A stretch of DNA of 64,000 bases from Pseudogymnoascus destructans (Eukaryota > Ascomycota > Leotiomycetes > Thelebolales > Thelebolaceae), in NCBI RefSeq assembly GCF_001641265.1, contig NW_020167527.1:1178001-1242000 (forward strand), in the 5' to 3' direction. The translations under genes were made by a program, and so were the position numbers. Under the pieces are notes generated by a model that saw only the letters and a list, made by a program, of their open reading frames with translations, ran no database searches and was not told where the DNA came from. Positions within the stretch are counted from its first letter, which is position 1, and each line of letters opens with the position of its first letter. This document shows positions 33,001 through 43,414 of the stretch, one piece after another.

Positions 33001-34764
33001 AGACGACAAGCAAGGTGGTCTGAACAACTAGGAGGTTTTGACTTTGTTATAAAACATGTCTCAGGGGCCAAGAATCAAAGAGCAGATCTCCTCTCAAGAA
33101 GACATGACTACCAAGATTCTGCTAAAACTAGCAATACAAAGGCTCTGCTAGACTCAGCAAAGCTTATAGCAGCATCTTTAAGCAACCCTAGTACTACAGA
33201 GGACTTAGGGGTAAACTTATCCCCTCAAGACCAAGTTGCCCCCATTACCTCTTCTCAGGAACCAGAGACCTTTAAAGACTATACACCCTCAGCAACACTT
33301 CTTAAAGCATTCAAAGATGCTTACAACCATGATCCCTTTGCGAAAAGAACTTTGGAATACCTCCAGAAGAAAGGTTCCTCTCTTGAGAAAGTTGGACTAC
33401 AGAATTTCTCAAAAAATCAGCATGGACTTCTCTTATTCAAGAACTATATCTATGTCCCAAGGGATAAACAATTACAGCTACACCTCCTACAGCAGTTCCA
33501 TGATGCTCCAGCTGCAGGGCACTTTGGCTTTGCAAAAACTTATGAACTTCTAACAAGAAAGTTCTACTGGCCTAGTCTAAGGACTACTCTTCAAGACTAT
33601 ATATCTTCTTGCACTACTTGCAACTTGAACAAACCTACACGGCAAAAGCCCTATGGCCTCTTGCAGCCTCTATCTATACCAGAACGCCCATGGGACTCCA
33701 TATCCATTGACTTTATAGTCAAGTTGCCTCCTTCTATCCCAAAAGGGGGTGCTACCCCTTATGACTCTATCCTTGTGGTGGTAGAAAGGCTCACAAAAAT
33801 GGCACACTTTGAGCCTTGCAATGAGACTATCACAGCTTCTGAACTTGCGTGGCTATTCCTCAAGGTGGTCTTTAAATATCATGGAATTCCTGGACACTGG
33901 ATCTCAGATAGGGGAGCAGTTTTCACTTCAAACTTTTTTAAGGAGTTCTCTAAACTCTTAAACATGGAACAACGCTTCTCTACAGCTTATCACCCTCAAA
34001 CAGATGGCCAGACAGAGAGAGTCAACTCTGTACTTGAACAATATCTAAGAATTTATACAAACTATGCTCAAGACAACTGGGCAGATCTTCTCCATCTTGC
34101 AGAATTTGCTTACAACAACACAGTCTCTAACACCACAAAAGAGACACCTTTCTATGCAAACTATGGTTATCACCCTAGGTTTGAAGTGGCAGAACTGAAT
34201 TGTCCTGAAAATTTCAAAAACCCTTCTGCTACTGAAAGAATCATCTACCTTAAGGGCCTCCAGGACTATCTCAAGGTTCAAATACAGCGTGCACAAGACG
34301 AGCAGGCTCAGGCCTTTAACAGGGGGGTGGTTGCACCACAATTCAAAGTTGGTGATCAAGTCTTTTTTTCTAGAAGACATATCACAACTACTAGACCTTC
34401 AGACAAACTTGATACTAAAAGACTTGGACCTTTTAAGATCACAAGGACTATTGGCAAGAATGCTTTCGAGCTTGCATTACCACCTACTTGGACTATCCAT
34501 AATGTCTTCCATGCATCTCTCTTGTCTAAGGCACAAGAAAGTTCCTTAAGACCACTTCAGTCTCCTCCACCTCCTGTTCTGATCTTGGATCAACCAGAAT
34601 ATGAAGTAGAGTCTATCCTTGACAAAAAGACACTTAGAGGTCAGGACTACTTCCTCGTTAAGTGGAAAGGCTATCCTACAAGTGACAACACTTGGGAGCC
34701 TAAGAGAAATCTAAAAAATACATCTAAGCTCATTCTAGAATTTCTTTCTAAGAAAGCCACCTAG
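30007..34764 (+). CDS. Gag-Pol polyprotein of chromovirus-type Ty3/gypsy element
   Basis: It encodes the proteins needed to package, copy and integrate the element. A single 1585-residue frame holds everything, with no gag/pol frameshift. Domains in order: Gag capsid (about 60-240), CCHC knuckle CLYCGKGGHRIQEC (about 314), aspartic protease IDSGATGNF with catalytic Asp408, and reverse transcriptase with LCVDYRGLN and the catalytic YLDDILIYS (Asp766-Asp767). RNase H (ETDASDFAISGIL) follows, then integrase with its HHCC finger (GHFGFAKTYEL ... CTTC), catalytic Asp about 1235 in SIDFIVKLPPS, DRGAVF and TDGQTERVN. A C-terminal chromodomain (about 1531-1578, FLVKWKGYPTSDNTWEP) is typical of chromoviruses and usually steers integration to marked chromatin. 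No lesion seen. Confidence 0.96.
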   Translation: MEDDQAPTTTAEQQMQQLFAFIQTIANKLENLENTFQANTSATQSSTQTHHTELPTAPLAISSTPGALPKVQTPDLYHGDRRKLKGFLMQLDIYFTLRPHQFTSDIQKIYFAASYLRGSAFNFFEPYLRRLSGNNQNTTTPLITSYDQFQEELTRTFGDINETATAERELQKLCQKTSAAQYTTEFRRITSHLTWNEEALVFTYYQGLKSSIKDELSKEERPTTLQTLIEKAVRLDDRLFERRKEKNQDWHPTRNFNNYTSTPTAKYSAPEPMDLDASIKRSTANPAPQPTGYPQKLKRGKLTPQERKHRMDNNLCLYCGKGGHRIQECYSARGSADSKHIAASDTVTTAIPEKLEKSLAGTTSTETITSPLDNKDVSMVLSQSLTHLLIPIQLHFKQQVLSTRAMIDSGATGNFISQDLILTHQLPTIPKRTPELLRVIDGTPISSGSITCNTPVLKLEIPLGKSTFSDTISLDVIPMKYPVILGLPWLQRHDPTINWKHLSLGFSSNPELNTEKTLQASVTPIQVQDSNLSQIKDFDQTMDDISSLIWVKPFQPVLEIAATSDLEKSSQEVILPLAYQDYQHLFDKAKASILPKHQPYDHEIPLAEGSMPPYGPIYSLSELELKTLREYLDENLSSGFIRPSSSPAGAPILFVKKKDGSLRLCVDYRGLNAVTVKNRYALPLIPELIDRLSSARIFTKLDLRGAYNLIRIKEGDEWKTAFRTRYGHFEYQVMPFGLANAPASFQALMNDILRPYLDIFVVVYLDDILIYSLDTQEHVLHVRQVLEKLSQAQLFCKLEKCLFHTSQVDFLGHRISTEGIQMDPEKTKAVQTWPIPSSIKEVQSFLGFANYYRRFIPRYTSLALPLTQLLHKDTLYHWDKTQQDAFDALKGEFKEGKMLLHFNPLKPATLETDASDFAISGILYQAPKDKQEELQPVAFYSRKLSAAEQNYPITDKELLAIVCSLKHWRCYLEGANYPITIYSDHSNLLTFTTTKQLNRRQARWSEQLGGFDFVIKHVSGAKNQRADLLSRRHDYQDSAKTSNTKALLDSAKLIAASLSNPSTTEDLGVNLSPQDQVAPITSSQEPETFKDYTPSATLLKAFKDAYNHDPFAKRTLEYLQKKGSSLEKVGLQNFSKNQHGLLLFKNYIYVPRDKQLQLHLLQQFHDAPAAGHFGFAKTYELLTRKFYWPSLRTTLQDYISSCTTCNLNKPTRQKPYGLLQPLSIPERPWDSISIDFIVKLPPSIPKGGATPYDSILVVVERLTKMAHFEPCNETITASELAWLFLKVVFKYHGIPGHWISDRGAVFTSNFFKEFSKLLNMEQRFSTAYHPQTDGQTERVNSVLEQYLRIYTNYAQDNWADLLHLAEFAYNNTVSNTTKETPFYANYGYHPRFEVAELNCPENFKNPSATERIIYLKGLQDYLKVQIQRAQDEQAQAFNRGVVAPQFKVGDQVFFSRRHITTTRPSDKLDTKRLGPFKITRTIGKNAFELALPPTWTIHNVFHASLLSKAQESSLRPLQSPPPPVLILDQPEYEVESILDKKTLRGQDYFLVKWKGYPTSDNTWEPKRNLKNTSKLILEFLSKKAT

Positions 34765-34766
34765 CT

Positions 34767-34782
34767 AAAGGGCAAGCAGACA
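34767..34782 (+). repeat. 16-nt copy of the LTR1 U3/R boundary after the pol stop
   Basis: AAAGGGCAAGCAGACA directly follows the stop codon and equals the sequence at the predicted transcription start in the older LTR1 subfamily (AAGGGCAAGCAGACAATACAG). See the matching finding. Confidence 0.6.
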
Positions 34783-34798
34783 GCCCACAAACGTCCTT

Positions 34799-34808
34799 AA
34801 AAGGGGGA
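34799..34808 (+). other. Polypurine tract
   Basis: AAAAGGGGGA lies three bases before the 3' LTR, the expected position of the plus-strand primer. Confidence 0.8.
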
Positions 34809-34811
34809 TCA

Positions 34812-35747
34812 TGTCATACTGACATTCGTTGCACTCAGTTTGCTATCAAACTCAAGAGCAAACTTAGAAATCTCCTCCTCAAACCTACAAGTCACCATAC
34901 ATATCTTGGCTTATCACACCAACAACAGAAGCAATACTACTCAACGATTGCTGCAAACTCTTCTACTACATCTGTTTATGCTACATACATCACGGCATAT
35001 CATTTGGACACTCATTGAACAAGTTATTAAGAAAATCTCCTCCTTAAGGGGGTGGGTCAATACTACCACATGGCATATCTCTACCAACTAGAGGCCTAGG
35101 AACATGAACGATAGCTCTAGAAGCTTCTACAACCCTCTATGATTCATTACACGTCATCGCTCCTTAGTTACCCACAAGATTGGTTAAGTTATGACATAAT
35201 TTATCTATAGGTACTCTGACCTTGGACCTCCTTTTCACTTCCTATAGGCTAGGAACCCAAGAGATGGTTCTATGGGATTCTCTTACGTTCACTACATGAT
35301 TAGCAAGCTAGTTGTGGGTCGCACTTGATTTCTAATACATTTACCAAGCCTGGTTAGTCATGGAAAGTCATGGAAAATGAGAGAACTACACTCCTTTGGC
35401 ATAAATAGGATTGCCCTTTCCTTAAGAAAGGGCAAGCAGGCAATACAGTAAATCGACTAGCACATACTTCTACGTCTTTTCCAAGCTTCCAAGCATTGAT
35501 CTTGTTATTCTCTGTTTTTGAAAAGTCAGTGAGGTGCTAACCTCTGACTTACCCCTGAGTTCTCAGACTCAACATTTGTTGCAACTTGTCTAAACCACTT
35601 CACCACATCATACACCTGATTGCTGCGTTGTGGAATAGTCTAAGCTACAACCCTTTGGCTCTGTTTCCTAAGACAGTGTGTTGTCTTAGTAAATTCATCC
35701 CTTCCTTGGGTGGCTAGATTCTCATATCTGGTGCACCCACCATTACA
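34812..35747 (+). repeat. 3' LTR of the complete element
   Basis: Same length as the 5' LTR (936 bp) and nearly identical; the differences I see are at four single bases in U3. Confidence 0.95.
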
Positions 35748-36013
35748 TGGATCCCCATGGATAACATGGATAACATGGATATTATGTTATCCATGATATC
35801 CAATGTTATCCATCACATGACATCCTGTGCATCCCTGTGGATAACATGGATAATATAATATCCATGATATCTAATGTTATCCATCACGTGAGGTTGCAGC
35901 CGTAAGTGCTAGCTATAGCACTAGCACTTAGCCGTAACACTAGGTCCCCCCCTAATAGGCCTAGTCCCTAGGTCTTGGTGATTAAGTAGTATGCTGACTA
36001 CTTAGATAGGGTG

Positions 36014-36912
36014 TGTAATGGTGGGTGCACCAGATGTGAGAATCTAGCCACCCAAGGAAGGGGTAATTTTACTAAGACAACACACTGTCTTAGGAAACAG
36101 AGCCAAAGGGTCGTAGCTTAGACTATTCCACAACGCAGCAATCAGGTGTATGATGTAGTGGAGTGGTTTAGACAAGTTGTAACAAATGTTGAGTCTGAGA
36201 ACTCAGGGGTAAGTCAGAGGTTAGCACCTCACTGACTTTTCAGAAACAAGGAGTAACAAGATCAATGCTTGGAAGCTTGGAAAAGATGTGGAAGTATATG
36301 ATAGTCAATTTACTGTATTGTCTGCTTGCTCTTTCTTAAGGAAAGGGCAATCCTATTTATGCTAAAGGAGTGTAGTTCTCCCATTTTCCAAGACTTTCCA
36401 TGACTAACCAGGCTTGGTAACTGTAGTCGACGTAAGAGAATCCCATAGAACCATCTCCTAGGTTCCTAACCTAGAGGAAGTGAAAGGAGGTCCAAGGCCA
36501 GAGTACCCCTATAGACAGATTATGTCATAACTTAACCAATCTTGTAGGTAACTAAGGAACGATGACGTGTAATGAATCATAGACAGTTGTATAAGCTTTT
36601 GTCACGTTCCTAGGCCTCTAGTTGATAGAGATATGTCATGTGTAGTATTAGCCCAGTAACTAAGGAGTGATGTCATGTAATGAATCATAGAGGGTTGTAG
36701 AGATATGCTATGTGGTCATATCGGCCCAGTAACTAAGGAGCAATGACGTGTAATGAATCATAGAGGGTTGTAGCAATCGTTGAGTAGTATTGCTCTTGTT
36801 GTTGGTGTGACAAGCCAAAATATGTATAGTGACTTGTAGGTTTGAGGAGGAGATTTCTAAGTTGGCTCTTGAGTTTGATAGCAAACTGAGTGCAACGAAT
36901 GTCAGTATGACA
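36014..36912 (-). mobile_element. Solo LTR1, near-complete
   Basis: It begins TGTAATGGTGGGTGCACC and ends CAGTATGACA, both LTR1 ends in reverse. The flanks are GGGTG before and GGGTA after, an imperfect 5-bp duplication (4 of 5). It lies just upstream of the cysteine-cluster ORF at 36940. The 74 bp to its left (35940-36013) are unassigned. Confidence 0.82.
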
Positions 36913-36939
36913 GGGTAGTGCCCACCACTGTCTTTAACC

Positions 36940-37431
36940 ATGTCTTCTTCCAAACATACCAAAATCAAAGAACGTCTTGCTCTTTCTCAAAGGATATTAG
37001 CTACTGGCTTCGAGATGCCTTCTTGTAACCATTGCGAAAAGAAACACTTAAAGTGTGTTGTTTCTGACGATTCGAAACACTGTAGTGAATGTATTTGCGT
37101 CAATGCGCAGTGTGATGCTTGTGGTCCTTCCATTAGCAACTAGGATAAGATAGAATGTGAGGAGCGTCATTTGCAAGCAGAGGAGGAGGCAGCGATTGCC
37201 AAGATCCTTCAACTTCATTAACAATAGCGATTGTTTTGTTCCTGTGCTAAAGAAATGCTTCGTCGTGGTCTAAAAACCATGGACGAGCTAGATGAAGCAG
37301 AGGAGAAGGATCGTAGGGAGGCAGAGGCCAAAGGGGCTCTCTTGTCCAACACTTCTACTACTGTCTCCAAGGGCGTCGCCCTTGACCAAGACTTTTTTGC
37401 AGCCCTGTCTCCTGGCTTCTTTGAATGTTAA
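36940..37431 (+). pseudogene. Convergent Zn(II)2Cys6-type ORF of gypsy element, three stops
   Basis: The frame starts MSSSKHTKIKERLALSQ and carries C29-x2-C32-x6-C39-x8-C48-x2-C51-x6-C58. This is exactly the spacing of the fungal binuclear zinc cluster (GAL4 type), and it includes the KKHLKC basic segment. It is followed in the same frame by a Glu/Ala-rich helical part (EERHLQAEEEAAIAKILQL, DELDEAEEKDRREAEAKG). Three in-frame stops (TAG at 37141 and TAA, TAG near 37219-37227) sit where Trp or Gln codons would fit, again C-to-T type changes. The ORF overlaps the end of pol on the other strand by about 74 bp. A DNA-binding role is inference from the cysteine spacing. Confidence 0.7.
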
Positions 37432-38628
37432 GGTGCTGACGGTGAAATGCCTCCAGCAACTCTCGACAGCTAAGGTTTCCTACCGTTTCCCATGAATTGT
37501 CCTTAGGTTCATAACCTTTCCATTTTATCAAAAACTCTTCTTTGCGTCCTACTAACCTCTTGTCTAGGATCGCTTCGGTTTCGTATTCAATGATCTCGTT
37601 TTCTGGTTGGAGTTCTGTATTAGTTGCAATCGGGGTGTTTTCTCTTGCTGGTTCTAATAGTGAGACATGAAATACTGGGTGTAGTCTAGACTTCTTGGGT
37701 AGCTGCAGTCTGTAATTAACTGAGCTGACTTTGTTCAATATTTTGAATGGTCCCAATTTCTTGGAGTCCAACTTTGTACTTGGTCGTTTCATTTTGATGT
37801 GTTCGATGTGATGTTATATTACAAAGTAACATGACATTCAGGGTAGATATACTTTATCCCCCTCCTTGAAGGCAGGTTCCATAGTGCACTTCTTGTTTGC
37901 ATACGCGGCAAACAAGAAGTGCACTATGGAACCTGTCGTTCATTTAAGAATTGGATGTCTGTCGCGAGTTGTTCATGGAACGATTTGAGTTGTTCTCATA
38001 GCTTGTTCTGGTCGTGGTTGTCTATATGCCTCTGGCTGATTGCCATAATTGGCAAAGAACGGTGAGACTTTTGTTGCTTCAGTCATCGCGCTGTTATATG
38101 CGAACTGTGCGATGGCTAATATCTGAACCCAATTGTCTTGTTGGTGGTTGACATAACTCCGTAGGTATTGTTCAAGGGTTTGATTCAGTCTTTCTGTTTG
38201 ACCATATGTTTGGGGATGGAAAGCTGTTGATAGCTTATGATTTGTTCCCAAAAGTGCCATTAAAGATTTCCAAAATTTTGAAGTAAAAAGCTTGTCTCTG
38301 CCTGAGATGATTTCTTCTGGTAATCCGTGATCAGCTAATATGACTTGAAGGAAGGTGTATGCGAGTGCTTCAGCATCGCTAGCTTCCAAATATGGTACAA
38401 ATATTCCATATTTCGTGAGTCTTACTGTAATAACTAGGATAGCGTCAAATACTACTCCTGTTAATGGGTCCTGAGAGGGCGGTAGCTTGACAATGAAGTC
38501 CAAAGCTATAGATTTCCACGCTCCTGTTGGTACTGGAGTTGATTTCAGCTGTCCATATGGCAAGTGCCTATTGGATTTTGATTTGCTGCAAATGTCGCAC
38601 TCTCTTACTACCATTTCACCTGCTTCCT

Positions 38629-39025
38629 TGTTACGGCTATAGTAACATGATGTCATGGTTACAGGGCCAGGGCCTAGTAACGTGACATGTGAGTCACAGT
38701 GGGAAGCGGGGTAGGCTGCCATGTGATGGGGCTAATGGATAGTTGCAGAAACTAGTGGATATTGGATAGTTGAGCTATCCCTGAACTATCCTGAATATCT
38801 AGCTATCTGCCAACTATCCAGATTACCAATGAGGCACGACGCCACTATATAAATAGATAGTATTTCCTTAGATAGGAGCTTCGTGCTCAACTCAATATAG
38901 TATTCTTTACAATACTGTAACGTGTTACTTGGAAAGCCTTTGTGTCTAATCCCCTGCCTCCTCTGTCAAGTCAACCTTACGCAAGAAACCTCTGTGTCTT
39001 CTATCATTTAGAAGTCAGCATTACA
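38629..39025 (+). mobile_element. Solo LTR2 inside integrase region, TSD TTCCT
   Basis: It starts TGTTACGGC and ends GTCAGCATTACA. It is flanked by TTCCT at 38624-38628 and 39026-39030. The TATA box ACTATATAAATAG (38844-38856) separates an upstream U3 cassette (repeats of GGATAGTT/AACTATCC and a CCATGTGATGG box) from the conserved R-U5 block. This sets the plus orientation. Confidence 0.92.
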
Positions 39026-41865
39026 TTCCTCATACCTGGGAAGTAGTAGTGTCGGGTGATTCGTTCGAAGGTGTGTGTTACTCCCTGATGGCCGTGTGCT
39101 GGTAGCGAGTGTTGTTCTTGCACTAGCGGGAGTCTCATTTTGTTTGGGACATACACTAATCCTTTGAATCGGATCAATCCTTGTTCATCGATGGCGAAGT
39201 CGCCTTCGGTTTTTATTAAGACTCGTTTTGCACATTCATCTGTTGCATAAGCTTTCTGGAGCCTTTCTTCCAACTCCGAGTTCTCCACAGTGGCAATCGT
39301 GGCTAGCAACTCGTTGTATTGCATTCCTGCGTCTGTCTTCTTCAATATGGCTCTAGGTCTTTCCTCTTTAGGGCCGATGTAGTCGGTTCTTCTGATAAGA
39401 GCGTCGGTTCTTCTGATAAGAGCGTCGGCTCTTGCGTTCTCAGAGCCCTTGCGATATGTAATCGTAAAGTTGTAGGCTGCGATATCTCTGCTGATCGGAC
39501 TTGCCTGCGGTTTAAAACCTTGGTTGTGGTGAAGTATATGAGATTCTTATGATCCGTCCATACCTGTACTGGGTAGGTCGATCCTTCAAGATATACTCGC
39601 CATTGCTCAAAAGCAACGACAATAGCTATCAGCTCCTTGTCGTGGATGTCATAGTTGAGCTCCGCAGATGACAGTTTTGTAGAGTAATATGCAACTGGCT
39701 TAAGCTTCTCGTCTTTGTCTGGCTGACTTAGACAGGCTCCAATCGCGAAGTCAGAGGAGTCTGTCTCTAAGACAATCCTCTTTGCAGGGTCGAATGTGAC
39801 TAGGATAGGTGCTTCTGTGAACTTCGTCTTAAGTTCCTAAAAAGCAGCATCTGCCTTGCTTGTCCATTCGAACGTAAGGTCTTTCCTTGTAAGCTCTGTG
39901 AGTGGTTGAGCTACCTTGGAATATCCCATAATAAACCTCCGGTAGAAGTTGGCAAAGCCTAAGAATGCTTCTACTTCTTTGAGCGTGGTTGGTGTTGGCC
40001 ATTCCAACACTGCCGTGACCTTTGCTTGGTCCATTTTGATGCCATGCGTTCTGACGATGTAGCCTAAGAATTCTACTTGATCCTTGTGGAATTCGCATTT
40101 TTCTGGCTTGAGGAGTAACTGATGCTCCTTTAATTTCTGTAATACCTTCTGAACATGACCAATGTGTTCCGTTGGGTCTCCTGAGTAGACTAAGATATCA
40201 TCTAGGTAGACGATAACAAACACATCCAAGTATTTATGGAGAGCTGCATTCATGAGCCTCTGCATGGATGCTGGTGCGTTTGTTAGACCAAAGGGCATAA
40301 CCAAGTATTCTAACAAGCCATAGTGGGTGCGGAATGCTGTTTTCCACTCATCCCCTTCCTTGATTCGAATCAGGTTATAGGCACCTCTGAGGTCCAGCTT
40401 GGTAAATATCTTGGCTCCCTGGAACTGGTCGTGTAGTTCATTTATCAAAGGTAAAGCATATCTATCTTTGATAGTGACATTATTCGTTCCTCAATAGTCC
40501 ACGCAGAGTCTTAGCTTCTTGTCCTTCTTTGGCACAAATAGTATTGGACTTCCTGCTGGTGATGTCAATGGTCAAATGAACCATTTCGCAAGGTTCTCGT
40601 CAATGTATTCCTTCAGTACCTCCAGCTCTGCTGCTGACATCTGATATATTGGTCCGAACGGTGGACTCTTTCCTTCCATGATAGGAATCTCATGATACCA
40701 TGGTTGGTGCTTAGGAAGCGCCTCTTCGTTAGGGCCTTCCTGGAATAACTGCTCGTATTCCTTATACTCCACTAGTATTTGCTTCAGTGAGGATGCCTGG
40801 GTAGGTCATCAGACTCGGTGGTTGCACATAACTCCTTCCGGTCTTTGGAGGTTTTCTCCTTCTGCGTCGTGTCCGTTCATTGTTCACATGCGCACTGGCT
40901 CATCACAACTTTCTCATTCTGCCAGTCAATCTGGGGGTTGTGTTTCTTGAGCCACGGTACACCAAGTATGCATGCATGATTGTCCATGTGCACGATATCA
41001 AACTGTATCATTTCCTTGTGTCCGCGTAGCATGACCATTTCTAATGGGACCATTTCGTGGGTCACCATTCCATTGTTGGTTGAGATGGGCTCTCCATCTA
41101 CAACCATTAATGGGTATGGATTGGTCTTCAGTTACGTTCTGAAACTGTGTGTGTCTGCTACTTTCTTTGTCATAAAGTTGCCCATTGCTCCTGAGTCTAT
41201 CATAGCTCAGAGGTGTTGCTGTTGTATCTTAGCAACCACATATATCTGCATGCCGCCTGTCGTGGCGCATAGCTGGTTGGTACTAGGCCTCTTCATGTCG
41301 CTCGCCAGTGGCCTACTGCCGAGGACTCCTAGTTTTTTGAATCGTCTGAGGAAAAACCGTCTGAGGAAAAACTGTCTGAGAAAAATCCATCATGTTCACC
41401 ATATTCTAATGGTCGTAGAACTGGTATCCTTTCTCTTCTTCGTTCTGCTTCACAGCATAGGCGTTCATGTGCTTCTAACACTTGTGTTCCCCTTTCTTCT
41501 CTTGGGATGCTTTCCTGGGAAGGATACTTATTTGCATCCCAGATTTCTGCAAGCTGTGATGCTTCATACTCTCCCTTCTGTTCTAGTTGTTGTATGTTGA
41601 AGGGAAAAGAGAACCGGAGTATTACTGGCACATAGCTGTCCTCGCGGTTCCTTGCACCTGCCTTGACCTTGCCAAGTAGCGTTAAGCTGTTTGCCATACT
41701 TTCATCCTCCATTCCCTTTCTTTGACTGTCTGCAGTTTCGCGCTATGTCTCCAGGCTTATTGCAGTTGAAACAGAGCCATTCTTGGAACTGTCGCTCCTT
41801 GTTCGGATTGTGGGGTTTGCCATTAGGCTTGAAAGTAGTGTCGAGTTCCATAGGTTGGGGCCAAT

Positions 41866-42768
41866 TCTCATACTGACATTCGTTGCACTCAGTTTGCTAT
41901 CAAACTCAAGAGCAAACTTGGAAATCTCCTCCTCAAACCTACAAGTCACTATACATATTTTGGCTTATCACACCAACAACAAGAGCAATACTACTCAACG
42001 ATTGCTACAACCATCTATGGTTCATTACACATCATCGCTCCTTAGTTACTGGGCCGATATTACCACATAGCATATCTCTACAACTCTCTATGATTCATTA
42101 CATGACATCACTCATACTACCACATGACATATCTCTACCAACTAGAGGCCTAGGAGCATGAACGATAGCTCTAAAAGCTCCTACGAACCTCTATGATTCA
42201 TTACATGTCATCGCTCTTTAGTTACCAACAAGATTGGTTAAGTTATGACATAATTTGTCTATGACATAATTTGTCTATAGGGGTACTCTGACCTTGGACC
42301 TCCTTTTACTTCCTATAGGCTACGAACCTAAGAGATGGTTCTATGGGATTCTCTTACGTCGACTACATTTACCAAGCCTGGTAAGTCATGGAAAGTCTTG
42401 GAAAATGAGAGAACTACACTCCTTTAGCATAAATAGGATTGCCCTTTCCTTAAGAAATGGCAAGCAGACAATACAGTAAATCAACTATCACATACTTCCA
42501 CGTCTTTTCCAAGCTTCCAAACTTGTTACTCCTTGTTTCTGAAAAGTCAGTGAGGTGTTAACCTCTGACTTACCCCTGAGTTCTCAGACTCAACATTTGT
42601 TGCAACTTGTCTAAACCACTCCACTACATCATACACTTGATTGCTGCATTGTGGAATAGTCTAAGCTATGACCCTTTGGCTCTTTTTCCTCAGACAGTGT
42701 GTTGTCTTAGTAAATTCATCCCTTCCTTGGGTGGCTAGATTCTCACATCTGGTGCACCCACCATTACA
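41866..42768 (+). mobile_element. Solo LTR1 inside gag region, TSD CCAAT
   Basis: It begins TCTCATACTGACATTC (first base pair altered from TGTC) and ends CACCATTACA; CCAAT flanks it at 41861-41865 and 42769-42773. 903 bp. Confidence 0.92.
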
Positions 42769-43414
42769 CCAATGACTCTTTGTTTGTTTTCTTTTCTGAG
42801 TCCAGTGCTGACTAGGTGGTCCCCCTTTCTTCTCGAGTTGCCGTTCGTAGTGACGATTGTCGATCTTCTGAGCCAATTCAATCATCTCTCTAAGGTCATC
42901 TGGTTTGTTATACCTTGAGATTTCGTCCTTCACATGGTCTTTCAGACCTGCATAGAATTGGTCACAGATAGCCTCTTCTCCCCAGTTGGTGAGCGTTGCA
43001 TGCTGTTGAAAATCAGCGGTGTATGCAACTACGGACCCTCTCTGCGTGAGAGCCTGGAGTGCCCTGACTGCATTTCGTCGTTCATCGATGTCTCCGAAGC
43101 TTGCCTTAAGCGTTTTCAGGAATCCGTTCCAGGATACAAAAATTTCCTTCGTTCCTTGACTAGCTAAGGTGTTGCATTTTCCGTCGGGTGTTCGATGGTT
43201 CATGTAGTTGGCGAGGTAGTTAGATATCCATTCTGAGGCTGGTCCTCGAAAGAGTGCCACAGCCCATAGGACCTGTCCCACTTCTTTGTTAAAGTGTTGG
43301 CGTTAAACGCCATCCATAGCTCTGTCTGGATGATGAAACTCTTGAGCTTCTTGCAATCCCCATGAAAGGTGTCTGGGAATGCAATCTTCAACTTGTCTGA
43401 AGGGTGAGCCTGTG

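Larger units (their letters stand above)
29019..35747 (+). mobile_element. Complete Ty3/gypsy chromovirus retrotransposon (LTR1 family)
   Basis: A 6729-bp element with two 936-bp LTRs (29019-29954, 34812-35747) that differ by about four bases when compared by eye. It is flanked by TGGAT at 29014-29018 and 35748-35752. It holds one uninterrupted Gag-Pol frame, a primer site and a purine tract. The low LTR divergence and the intact frame point to a recent insertion that could still be mobile. It lacks the convergent cysteine-cluster gene seen in the other gypsy copies here. Confidence 0.96.
28747..35939 (-). repeat. LTR2 copy interrupted by the complete LTR1 element
   Basis: 28747-29018 and 35748-35939 are the two halves of one LTR2. 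The first half begins TGTAACACTGACTTC and includes the constant block ending ...ATAGTGGCGTCGTGCC. The second half ends TTAGCCGTAACA, the other LTR2 end. Its variable cassette consists of three GGATAACATGG...ATGTTATCCATCAC units rich in inverted repeats. The complete LTR1 retrotransposon sits in the first unit with TSD TGGAT. A target duplication for this LTR2 itself is not found (GCATC against CTAGG), so recombination is likely. The minus orientation is inferred from the TATA box. Confidence 0.85.
37358..43400 (-). pseudogene. Broken Gag-Pol of gypsy element
   Basis: Pieces in order on the minus strand: Gag capsid (FPDTFHGDCKKLKSF, 43.3 kb to 42.77 kb, continuing at 41.86 kb) and zinc knuckle CFNCNKPGDIARNC near 41,780. 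Protease follows as IDSGAMGNFM near 41,190 and GVPWLKKHNPQIDW near 40,940. Reverse transcriptase is at 40,770-39,840 with YLDDILVYSG, then RNase H near 39,750 and the integrase finger (39,345-39,030). The integrase core is at 38,620-37,970 (LDFIVKLPPSQDP, FHPQTYGQTERLN), and the chromodomain (FLIKWKGYEPKDNSWE) near 37,500. Multiple stops and frameshifts plus two LTR insertions make it non-functional. Confidence 0.9.
36913..43414 (-). mobile_element. Degenerate Ty3/gypsy element with convergent accessory ORF
   Basis: A damaged internal region read on the minus strand from gag (43.4 kb) to chromodomain (37.4 kb), followed by a convergent plus-strand ORF (36940-37431). Its own LTRs are not present: both sides abut LTR1 copies of another family. 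Two solo LTRs have inserted into it, LTR1 at 41866-42768 and LTR2 at 38629-39025, each with a 5-bp duplication. Confidence 0.85.

Noticed and set aside
28747..35939. Reading the LTR2 halves around the complete element as a normal solo LTR insertion
   Set aside because: Flanks GCATC and CTAGG are not a duplication, so the boundary was probably formed by recombination.
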